A DNA stretch of 5,272 nucleotides from Candidatus Brocadia sp. (GTDB lineage: Bacteria; Planctomycetota; Brocadiia; Brocadiales; Brocadiaceae): positions 1 through 5,272 of the forward strand of contig JAUQXU010000294.1 of NCBI GenBank assembly GCA_030837935.1, given 5' to 3'. The position numbers and the translations under genes were made by a program. Numbering within the stretch: position 1 is the stretch's first letter; each line of letters opens with the position of its first letter. Positions 1 to 5,272 of the stretch are shown piece by piece. Under the pieces are notes generated by a model. It was not told the DNA's origin and made no database searches. It saw only the letters and a list, made by a program, of their open reading frames with translations.

Positions 1-165
1 CGCCATAATCTCAGGTGGCGTCTTTTCCTCATTTCCTTCACAAAACGGACAAAAACCTCCCTTAATAAACTGTGGTTCCGATCTGAAATCAGTTGGTCTC
101 ATAGCTCGTTCTGTAGCAATAATTACCCAACGACCAGAAACGGGATCCTTCCTAAGTTCCGGCAT
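1..165 (-). CDS. galT: Galactose-1-phosphate uridylyltransferase (GalT family), N-terminal 55 residues, cut by window edge
   Basis: GalT transfers a nucleotidyl group between UDP-glucose and a hexose 1-phosphate, in the cytoplasm, through a nucleotidyl-histidine intermediate. Only the N-terminus is present. It starts MPELRKDPVSGRWVIIATER, the typical opening of this HIT-superfamily enzyme, followed by a CPFC motif (residues 39-42) that corresponds to the first pair of structural zinc ligands, then EGNEEKTPPEI. The catalytic HPH motif would lie beyond the window. The ATG at 165-163 is supported by a strong Shine-Dalgarno site, GGAGGA, 9 nt upstream. The gene follows the GH57 gene by 56 bp with no hairpin between, so co-transcription is likely. 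Next to a glucan-active GH57 enzyme, its natural substrate may be glucose 1-phosphate or another sugar phosphate rather than galactose 1-phosphate; that is inference. Family confidence is high; exact substrate is not known. Confidence 0.9.
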   Translation of the reverse strand, partial: MPELRKDPVSGRWVIIATERAMRPTDFRSEPQFIKGGFCPFCEGNEEKTPPEIMA

Positions 166-174
166 GCTTTGTTA

Positions 175-180
175 TCCTCC
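175..180 (-). promoter_or_regulatory. Shine-Dalgarno site of galT
   Basis: The minus strand reads GGAGGA, ending 9 nt before the ATG at 165. This is the strongest ribosome binding site in the window. It fixes the galT start and shows that galT has its own translation initiation although it probably shares a transcript with the GH57 gene. Confidence 0.8.
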
Positions 181-221
181 ACTGTCCTATTGAAAATAAT
201 GTTCCAGTCCATTCCATATTG

Positions 222-2411
222 CTACACCTGCCACATCATTCTTTCAAACTCTTTCGATGGCACAGAAAAACAAAACACAGTCCTGCGTGGTATCCTCTGA
301 ATAACTTCATCTTCTTTCATTAATTCTATAAAGAATTCCACCTCTATGCCTGGGAAAAGGCCTAAATCTGCAAAGGGGCAAGACAATTCAATTATTTTAT
401 CTAAAGAGACGCTATAATAATCTTTTTTATCGCAAGTACGGCTTTTATTTTTCACCTTAAACCTTAACGGTTCTTCAACAAAAACAGATGTATAAACTTG
501 TAATTCTTCTGGCTCAACAAAAGTAATTACAAGTTTTCCTCTTTCCCTATATTGAGAAAATAAATCTTTCTGAAAATCTACTCTTATAAATAAATTGTCT
601 ACATCGAATCCAAAAAAAACATCATTAACGGGCTGTCCATATGTTCTATGCATTGTGTCCATATCCTTGCTTGCATTATATCTGCCAGCATCTAACCATT
701 CAAAATAATTGCTCACTACTCCATCCAGTTTTACATCTAAAAATCGCTTTGGATATGTATACGGTTTTCTTAGGTCTATCCTTGCAATAGGCACATCCAG
801 TCGCCTTGGAACATCTACATCGAATAGTTTATATACATTTTTAAGGTGAAGTCTAAACAAACGGTCAAACTCATCTTTATAATGGCTAACATGATCATCA
901 CCAAACCACCAAAACCAATCACTACCTTCCGCTATGAATATTTCTTCCCATGCCTTACTAATACTATTGTTCTTCGCCAAAAGGGTTTCCACTTCCGGTT
1001 GATTTACAATAAAAGATCGTGTATCTTCTACTAAATCCCATGCCGCGTTCTTTTCTTCATGCCCAATCCATGTTGCCAGGTTATGGCCAATCCACGAACC
1101 GGGAGAAAGATGCTGTAATGTTTGTTCTGGAGGATATTCTTCTAAATAATCGCGAATACGGACACATTCCAGGTCAGCGTCATTGCTAATTACCTCATAA
1201 AGTTTTCTTAAAAAATCTATGCCACTATGAGGATAATATTCCCATGCATTCTCTCCATCCAATATGATCGTCACAAGGAGTGGTTTTCCGTTATTAGTGT
1301 ACTTTTTTAAATTATTAATCCTGTTTATAAAATCAGATACCGCAATATCCGCATTATATTTTGAATACTGAAACCCGATTAAATCTGAAAGATTGTGGTC
1401 CCGAAACACCATATTGATCACAGTACCTTCCACGTTAATCTGATACGGTCTATACAATATATCAGGCACAAGAATTTCTCCGTGCTCATCCCTCAAGATT
1501 TGATTACCAAGAGAACAGGCCAGTATCTCTTCATCCGATGCTAACCAACGAAACCCTGCTTGAGTCAAAATCGGAATAATATCATCGCTCACAGCGCCTT
1601 CCGATGGCCACATACCGCAAGGATTTTGACCAAAATGTTTTTTATATGTTTGAACCGCCCTTTCTACTTGTATTTTTGCATCTTCGATTGCCAACAATTT
1701 CTTTTTAGGTAGTGATAGTTTCGGCAGAACAACTTTTGCAGATTCTTGATTACACAACAAAGGTAGAATTGGATGATAATATGGAGAAGTTGTAATCTCT
1801 ATCTGCTTAGAATCTTGTAATCGTTTATGGAGCGGAATGATCTGCCTTAATATCTCTATTTGTTTTGACAAAACTGCTCCTTTATCTTCCGCCGTGAACC
1901 CTTCACCCTTTTTTACTAATTCCGATAGTACGGGATCTCTTTGGATAATTAAAGGATTATACCAGGTAAGATTTGCCCAAACCTGCAAATCCTGAAAATC
2001 CTCGTTAGAAAAAATCTTAAGTACATCGCGTGCCGATTTCTTTCTAAAATTTCTCTTCTTCAATAATTCTCTATACTTTGAATGAATATCAACCATGGTT
2101 TGATGGTTTGCGGAGAAGAAATTATCCAATATATAAAGTTTATCCTCTTCTGTTAAATCCCCTGCAGATATTTCTGTTAATTTCCAAAACCGATCGCTGG
2201 CACGATTCTCCTCGTAGTCTTTGAGTTGATCCAAGAGGCATGGTACAAAATTAAACGTTTGATGTATCGTGGGAAAGTCTTCCAGTAATAACGCCATACC
2301 AATATAATCCTTTATCCCGTGCAATCTTACCCACGGCATAGAGTATTCATCGGTTAAATTGTCTTTATAATATGGCTGGTGTTGATGCCAGTAAAACGCA
2401 ATTTTGATCAT
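222..2411 (-). CDS. Glycoside hydrolase family 57 protein (amylopullulanase/alpha-amylase-like), cytoplasmic
   Basis: This 729-residue protein is a GH57 enzyme acting on alpha-1,4 and/or alpha-1,6 glucans such as glycogen or maltodextrins, by hydrolysis or glucanotransfer with retention of configuration. GH57 motif 1, HQP, is at residues 11-13, right after the first beta strand, which supports the chosen start. The nucleophile motif MWPSEGAVSD places the catalytic Glu at E271. The acid/base motif ILDGENAWE places Asp at D385. Further conserved aromatic stretches are GSWIGHNLATWIGHEEKNA (438-456) and EGSDWFWWFGDDH (495-507). The last 170 residues or so, from DGVVSNYFEWLDAG on, look like a beta-sandwich domain of the glucodextranase/DOMON-like type. 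There is no signal peptide, so the enzyme should be cytoplasmic. It follows the cytochrome gene with a 1-bp overlap and precedes galT. The catalytic residues are intact, so it should be active. Specificity among amylase, pullulanase and transferase cannot be decided from sequence. Confidence 0.93.
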   Translation of the reverse strand: MIKIAFYWHQHQPYYKDNLTDEYSMPWVRLHGIKDYIGMALLLEDFPTIHQTFNFVPCLLDQLKDYEENRASDRFWKLTEISAGDLTEEDKLYILDNFFSANHQTMVDIHSKYRELLKKRNFRKKSARDVLKIFSNEDFQDLQVWANLTWYNPLIIQRDPVLSELVKKGEGFTAEDKGAVLSKQIEILRQIIPLHKRLQDSKQIEITTSPYYHPILPLLCNQESAKVVLPKLSLPKKKLLAIEDAKIQVERAVQTYKKHFGQNPCGMWPSEGAVSDDIIPILTQAGFRWLASDEEILACSLGNQILRDEHGEILVPDILYRPYQINVEGTVINMVFRDHNLSDLIGFQYSKYNADIAVSDFINRINNLKKYTNNGKPLLVTIILDGENAWEYYPHSGIDFLRKLYEVISNDADLECVRIRDYLEEYPPEQTLQHLSPGSWIGHNLATWIGHEEKNAAWDLVEDTRSFIVNQPEVETLLAKNNSISKAWEEIFIAEGSDWFWWFGDDHVSHYKDEFDRLFRLHLKNVYKLFDVDVPRRLDVPIARIDLRKPYTYPKRFLDVKLDGVVSNYFEWLDAGRYNASKDMDTMHRTYGQPVNDVFFGFDVDNLFIRVDFQKDLFSQYRERGKLVITFVEPEELQVYTSVFVEEPLRFKVKNKSRTCDKKDYYSVSLDKIIELSCPFADLGLFPGIEVEFFIELMKEDEVIQRIPRRTVFCFSVPSKEFERMMWQV

Positions 2412-2413
2412 TA
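2409..2413 (-). other. TAATG stop-start overlap (translational coupling site)
   Basis: On the minus strand the TAA stop of the cytochrome gene (2413-2411) shares one base with the ATG of the GH57 gene (2411-2409), giving TAATG. The 20 bases before the ATG are AU-rich and lack a clear Shine-Dalgarno sequence. GH57 translation therefore probably depends on ribosomes finishing the cytochrome gene. Confidence 0.75.
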
Positions 2414-3781
2414 TTGTTCAATATTTTTAGGAATCGTTTTAAGCATTTCTTCGGGGTGCTCGATCTTCTTCCAATATTCTTTGAATTGGAACTTTGGACT
2501 ATGCGCACTATCGTGACAAACCTCACACACACTCTCATCTGTCGGGCCATACGTATCGTTGACACTCTTCACATGCATACTCCCGGCACCATGACAGCTT
2601 TCGCAACCTACATTTATTAAATTTTGATTTTTTTCATGATCAAGAAATCCAGAAACATCCCCATAGCCGGTAGTATGACACTTAATACACTCCGGATCAA
2701 ATTGATGTCCACTACTAACTAAGGTACGATACGCAGTATTGTGTGTCGTTTTGTACCAGTGGTCGTATATTGCTTTATGACACATTCCGCAGACAAAATT
2801 ACCCACATATGCCAAACCATCTGATAGAGGCGCTTGGGGTATTTTCCTTGCCAAATCCTCATCAAGTAATATTTGTTGATATTCCTTTAATAAAACTATC
2901 ATTTCTTTTGAGTCTTGATAGGCATTGTCTAACGGAATAACTTCAACTGACTTTCTTTCCAAGTTTTTATTTACCTTTTTATCATTTATTGAATACCTTG
3001 CAATTCCAATATACTTCCCACCCACCCCAGGAGAAACAATTGGAGTATTATTAGCAAATGTTATTGAATCCTTTGGCTCGTCTATATTGTGCCCAGTGAT
3101 GATTAGCCCTATTTCTGGAAAGCATTTTGCAATTTCTATAGATTCTTCCTGTGATGCATGTGAAAGTAACACGATGAGATTTGCCTTATCTCTCAATTGT
3201 TTGACTAAAGGCTTAAGAGCCTTTATTGGGTCAGATATATTTACATAATCACCTATATATGAACTAAGAAAGGTTTTTGAAAGGATACCCAAAAAAGCAA
3301 TTTTAACAGGATGCTCAAAATCAATACATTCCGTCACGACAGATTTATTAATTTTTATTGGAAATGGGGCAACAATTTCGACATTGCTGGAAAGGAAATT
3401 TACTCTATTTGTCTGAGATAAATAACTGAGTATTTGTGGGTTAATTTCAATGTCTTTCTCACCAAGATTATGTAACACATAACCCATTTCTCCCATTGCA
3501 CGGCATAGAATCTCCAATTTAATTTCTTCTTGTCTGGTGGAACCTTTAGTAATATCTCCTAAACTTACAGGTAAAATTGGATTTTTTTGCTTTTTAAACA
3601 AATCTATAAACGAATATCTTTTTGAAATGCCACCAAGTTGCCCCTCATAACATCCACACGGCTCAAGATTTCCTAATTCTTCACCGGAAAATATTATTAC
3701 TATCTCCCGCGAGAAAGCATAAATCGTAACAGAGGGAAAAATAATCAAAACTATTATTAAACATCCCATACATTTTTTCAT
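2411..3781 (-). CDS. Exported metallophosphatase-like / tetraheme cytochrome c554-like fusion protein
   Basis: This 456-residue protein has two parts. Residues 1 to about 24 are a signal peptide (KK, then a hydrophobic core ending near IYA), so it is exported; no lipobox is seen. Residues 25 to about 285 resemble the UshA/5'-nucleotidase/SoxB-type metallophosphatase fold. The loops GD (75-76), SH (207-208) and GHN (230-232) remain, but the first metal motif (normally DxH) is replaced by GEELGNLEPCGC (33-44) and the usual GNHE by LGEKD (106-110). Residues 325 to about 443 form a cytochrome c554-like domain with four heme c sites: CGMCH (331-335), CIKCH (365-369), CESCH (393-397) and CEVCH (419-423). 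Extra histidines (H341, H347, H359, H403, H427, H442) could be distal ligands. Translation starts 17 bp after the DUF1573 stop, with a weak site (AGTAGG) about 12 nt upstream. A role as a periplasmic electron carrier or redox enzyme is likely. Hydrolase activity is doubtful because the metal site is incomplete. Confidence 0.9.
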   Translation of the reverse strand: MKKCMGCLIIVLIIFPSVTIYAFSREIVIIFSGEELGNLEPCGCYEGQLGGISKRYSFIDLFKKQKNPILPVSLGDITKGSTRQEEIKLEILCRAMGEMGYVLHNLGEKDIEINPQILSYLSQTNRVNFLSSNVEIVAPFPIKINKSVVTECIDFEHPVKIAFLGILSKTFLSSYIGDYVNISDPIKALKPLVKQLRDKANLIVLLSHASQEESIEIAKCFPEIGLIITGHNIDEPKDSITFANNTPIVSPGVGGKYIGIARYSINDKKVNKNLERKSVEVIPLDNAYQDSKEMIVLLKEYQQILLDEDLARKIPQAPLSDGLAYVGNFVCGMCHKAIYDHWYKTTHNTAYRTLVSSGHQFDPECIKCHTTGYGDVSGFLDHEKNQNLINVGCESCHGAGSMHVKSVNDTYGPTDESVCEVCHDSAHSPKFQFKEYWKKIEHPEEMLKTIPKNIEQ

Positions 3782-3798
3782 AGCAAACCGATACCTAC

Positions 3799-4827
3799 TT
3801 ATCCTTTTATTTCTCCATTTATCGGAATGTTAATCACTGGTTGAATAGTACTATTTGTATAAATCGTTAAACTACCGGTGATTTTCCCGGTTGTTATTTC
3901 ACTACCTAATTTAACATCTATCTTTTTACTATTATTATTTAACTCCGAGACGGTGTAATTTATTATATTCGGCCTGGCTTCAATCTTTTCTATTTTTATA
4001 TTCTTATTCACAAAATTAAGAATAACCGTCCTGTTTACCTCCTGATTTTTTTTTATGTTTCCAAATGATAATATCTCAGGATAAATAGTAACATCCCCGA
4101 TTACTTCTCCAGAAAATGGTATGTCAATTCTTTCCTGCCTATTGCTGCTTGTATAAACAAAAACCATTCCACTAAATTTACCAATATAATCGTACTTGCT
4201 AATAGTAACTTGATATTTATAAGAACTATTCACATTGGAGTTAATTTGTGTTGTTGCAATATAGGGATTTGGTGATTCAACTTTTTTAATATCCGTTTTC
4301 AATTCCGGTATTGTCTTTACTTCAATGGTCCTCGTGCAAGAATCTCCCTTCCGTATAATACCAAAGTTTATATGCTTTGGATTAACACTAACTTCTTCTA
4401 TTACTTCCCCTGTAATAGTTAACTTATACGATGAATTTTGTAGATCATTAGAGTTTACTGTGACCGATTTCGTAACTTTACCAACATAACGACCTGGATT
4501 AAATTTAATTTGCACTTCTCCTTCTTCATCCTTGAATAAATTACTTTTTGACACGAGGGCAGCTGTGCACCCACACGATGATTTAACATTCTTTATAATC
4601 AATTCACCAGACCCGCGATTTTTAAATTTAAATCCATGTTTTACTATATCGCCGATATAAATTTTGCCAAAATCATAGTTTTGTTCTTCGAATACCATTA
4701 TAGGTTTTTCTGAAATTTTTTCATTCCTAATATCTGCCTTTTCCTTGATATCGGCTGTTAAGATATTAGAACATTCTACACAAGCCAATATTTGTATTAT
4801 AATTAAATAAACTTTAATTTTTTTCAT
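3799..4827 (-). CDS. DUF1573 protein with three Ig-like repeats, probable lipoprotein
   Basis: This 342-residue protein has no known biochemical role. The N-terminus MKKIKVYLIIIQILAC is a short signal peptide; I-L-A-C16 fits a lipobox, although Leu at -2 is less common, so membrane anchoring through C16 is likely but not certain. A linker rich in Lys, Glu and Asp follows. Three beta-sandwich repeats of about 95 residues come next, at roughly 45-141, 147-243 and 248-340. Each opens with an F-x-x-x-x-xDFG or P-x-x-I/L-x-FG phrase and ends near a G-E-V/I phrase (ITGEV, FSGEV, INGEI). The first is a canonical DUF1573 domain: YDFGKIYIGD (51-60), FKFKNRGSGEL (66-76), SSCGCT (83-88) and, near its end, NSND. 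The CGC motif is absent from repeats 2 and 3. The gene is first in the probable operon, 17 bp before the cytochrome fusion gene. The start has an AGGAG site 11 nt upstream. A binding or scaffold role for the adjacent cytochrome is plausible but unproven. Confidence 0.88.
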   Translation of the reverse strand: MKKIKVYLIIIQILACVECSNILTADIKEKADIRNEKISEKPIMVFEEQNYDFGKIYIGDIVKHGFKFKNRGSGELIIKNVKSSCGCTAALVSKSNLFKDEEGEVQIKFNPGRYVGKVTKSVTVNSNDLQNSSYKLTITGEVIEEVSVNPKHINFGIIRKGDSCTRTIEVKTIPELKTDIKKVESPNPYIATTQINSNVNSSYKYQVTISKYDYIGKFSGMVFVYTSSNRQERIDIPFSGEVIGDVTIYPEILSFGNIKKNQEVNRTVILNFVNKNIKIEKIEARPNIINYTVSELNNNSKKIDVKLGSEITTGKITGSLTIYTNSTIQPVINIPINGEIKG

Positions 4828-4838
4828 GATCTGGAAAT

Positions 4839-4843
4839 CTCCT
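4839..4843 (-). promoter_or_regulatory. Shine-Dalgarno site of the DUF1573 gene
   Basis: The minus strand reads TTAGGAGATT; the AGGAG core ends 11 nt before the ATG at 4827. It supports this start over any downstream one and marks the first gene of the operon. Confidence 0.7.
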
Positions 4844-4958
4844 AATCAATTTCAAAATTGTTACAAACTAACCTATAGAACCATTATCTGCATTCAACAT
4901 ACTGAATATCGCATCGCAGATATCTCATACTTTAGTCAATTCAATGATACTTCGCACA

Positions 4959-4986
4959 ATAATAGTTTATACCGTTAATCAAACAA
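4959..4986 (-). promoter_or_regulatory. Weak sigma70-like promoter candidate for the operon
   Basis: On the minus strand TTGTTT (4986-4981) lies 16 bp before TATTAT (4964-4959), a poor -35 with a good -10. An alternative pair in the same place is TTGATT (4992-4987) with TATAAA (4971-4966), 15 bp apart. Both lie after the upstream hairpin and about 130 bp before the DUF1573 start, where a promoter is expected. The region is so AT-rich that such matches arise easily by chance, and sigma-factor preferences of this organism are unknown. Confidence 0.25.
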
Positions 4987-4987
4987 A

Positions 4988-4999
4988 ATCAATATTGAT
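4988..4999. repeat. Perfect 12-bp palindrome, possible operator
   Basis: ATCAATATTGAT is its own reverse complement over all 12 bases. It sits in the intergenic region just upstream of, or overlapping, the -35 part of the promoter candidate, a fitting place for a dimeric regulator. It does not match an operator I recognise, and short AT-rich palindromes are common by chance. Confidence 0.35.
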
Positions 5000-5012
5000 A
5001 ATCTTAAAACAC

Positions 5013-5056
5013 GAAGAGCTGGGCAGTAGGGATCACCCCACGTAACCCAGCTCTTC
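5013..5056 (-). terminator. Strong hairpin, probable Rho-independent terminator of the upstream gene
   Basis: GAAGAGCTGGG (5013-5023) and CCCAGCTCTTC (5046-5056) are perfect 11-bp inverted repeats with a 22-nt loop. The loop holds a smaller imperfect hairpin, GTAGGG-ATCA-CCCCAC. In the minus direction the stem is followed by GTGTTTTAAG, a short and imperfect T-run. It lies 65 bp after the stop of the upstream gene and about 185 bp before the DUF1573 start. Termination of the upstream gene is the simplest reading. The weak T-run and the structured loop leave room for an RNA-processing or 3'-end-stabilising element. Confidence 0.65.
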
Positions 5057-5120
5057 ATTTGTAACTAACCTCCAGCCCCCGCGCTCTCATACCGACAAGC
5101 TCATGGGCTTGCACCAGTCA

Positions 5121-5272
5121 TTATCTTGCGCGATAGCCCGGATAGAAATCAGTACCCTGGATATTATCCCATTGGCCACCAATATCAATCCACTCTACAA
5201 ACAAGTACCTCTCATCCTGCGTAAGGAACTTATCATGCATTACCCTTCCTTCGACGGGGAACACATTCTCCC
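5121..5272 (-). CDS. C-terminal 49 codons of an upstream gene, function uncertain (planctomycete-type FVEWIDIGGQWDN tail)
   Basis: An open frame enters from the right edge and ends at TAA (5123-5121), directly followed in frame by a second stop, TGA (5120-5118). The tail contains VMHDKFLTQDERYLFVEWID followed by IGGQWDN, and ends DFYPGYRAR. From memory, phrases of the form FLT-x-E-x-R-x-LFVEWIDLGxQWDN close large secreted cytochrome- or hydrazine-synthase-alpha-like proteins of planctomycetes, where this short helix follows a c-type cytochrome module. No CXXCH is visible in the fragment, so that link is a resemblance only. It is more GC-rich than the intergenic DNA beside it, as expected for coding sequence. 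The hairpin at 5013-5056 probably ends its transcript, which would make it a separate unit from the DUF1573 operon. That it is a real gene end is fairly sure; its function is not. Confidence 0.7.
   Translation of the reverse strand, partial: ENVFPVEGRVMHDKFLTQDERYLFVEWIDIGGQWDNIQGTDFYPGYRAR

Noticed and set aside
166..221. Terminator or promoter between GH57 and galT
   Set aside because: The 56 bp hold no convincing inverted repeat or T-run and no clear promoter pair; only the galT ribosome site stands out.
846..1034. Plus-strand open frame of 62 codons
   Set aside because: It lies wholly inside the GH57 gene on the other strand and has no recognisable domain or ribosome binding site.
2365..2565. 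Minus-strand 66-codon frame across the cytochrome-GH57 junction
   Set aside because: It overlaps two well supported genes in another frame; its composition looks like a frame-shifted reading of the heme region.
2414..3248. Three plus-strand open frames opposite the cytochrome gene (2414-2620, 2743-2940, 2925-3248)
   Set aside because: All are antisense shadows of a gene with four CXXCH motifs and a signal peptide; none shows family features or a start signal.
3767..3781. Alternative start at Met5 of the cytochrome fusion
   Set aside because: The first Met keeps the KK n-region of the signal peptide and lies closer to the proper distance from the AGTAGG site, so it is preferred, though the site is weak.
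5096..5111. Small hairpin CAAGC/GCTTG just after the upstream stop codons, as a separate terminator
   Set aside because: The stem is only 5 bp (7 with a mismatch) and no T-run follows; the hairpin at 5013-5056 is far stronger.
4828..5120. CRISPR array, tRNA or riboswitch in the main intergenic region
   Set aside because: There are no regularly spaced repeats, no cloverleaf with a recognisable T-arm, and no riboswitch core that I recognise.

Overview
The window is AT-rich bacterial DNA in which every supportable gene lies on the minus strand, so the genes read from right to left. A tetraheme cytochrome fused to a phosphatase-like domain, a DUF1573 protein, and an upstream gene tail with the phrase FVEWIDIGGQWDN (a style I associate with planctomycete cytochrome/hydrazine-synthase-like proteins) suggest a planctomycete, possibly an anammox bacterium (Brocadiales). 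This assignment is inference from protein style only; a deltaproteobacterial-type anaerobe is the main alternative.

Layout in transcription order: (1) 5272-5121, the last 49 codons of an upstream gene; (2) 5120-4828, a noncoding stretch holding a strong 11-bp hairpin (5013-5056), probably the upstream gene's terminator, followed by an AT-rich region with a perfect 12-bp palindrome, a weak promoter candidate and a good Shine-Dalgarno site; (3) 4827-3799, an exported DUF1573 protein, probably a lipoprotein, with three Ig-like repeats and one CGCT motif; (4) 3781-2411, an exported fusion of a metallophosphatase/5'-nucleotidase-like domain, with a degraded metal site and an EPCGC motif, to a four-heme cytochrome c554-like domain; (5) 2411-222, a cytoplasmic GH57 glucan hydrolase or transferase with its catalytic residues intact; (6) 165-1, the first 55 codons of a galT-type nucleotidylyltransferase that runs off the left edge.

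Genes 3-6 are closely packed (gaps of 17 bp, a 1-bp overlap and 56 bp) with no visible terminator between them, so they probably form one operon. It has two functional halves. The first two products face the periplasm (or the equivalent compartment) and look like a redox pair, each carrying a Cys-Gly-Cys motif. The last two are soluble sugar enzymes that fit glycogen or alpha-glucan turnover. Why they share an operon, and what the CGC pair does, are the open questions. I found no mobile elements, CRISPR arrays, tRNA or rRNA genes.
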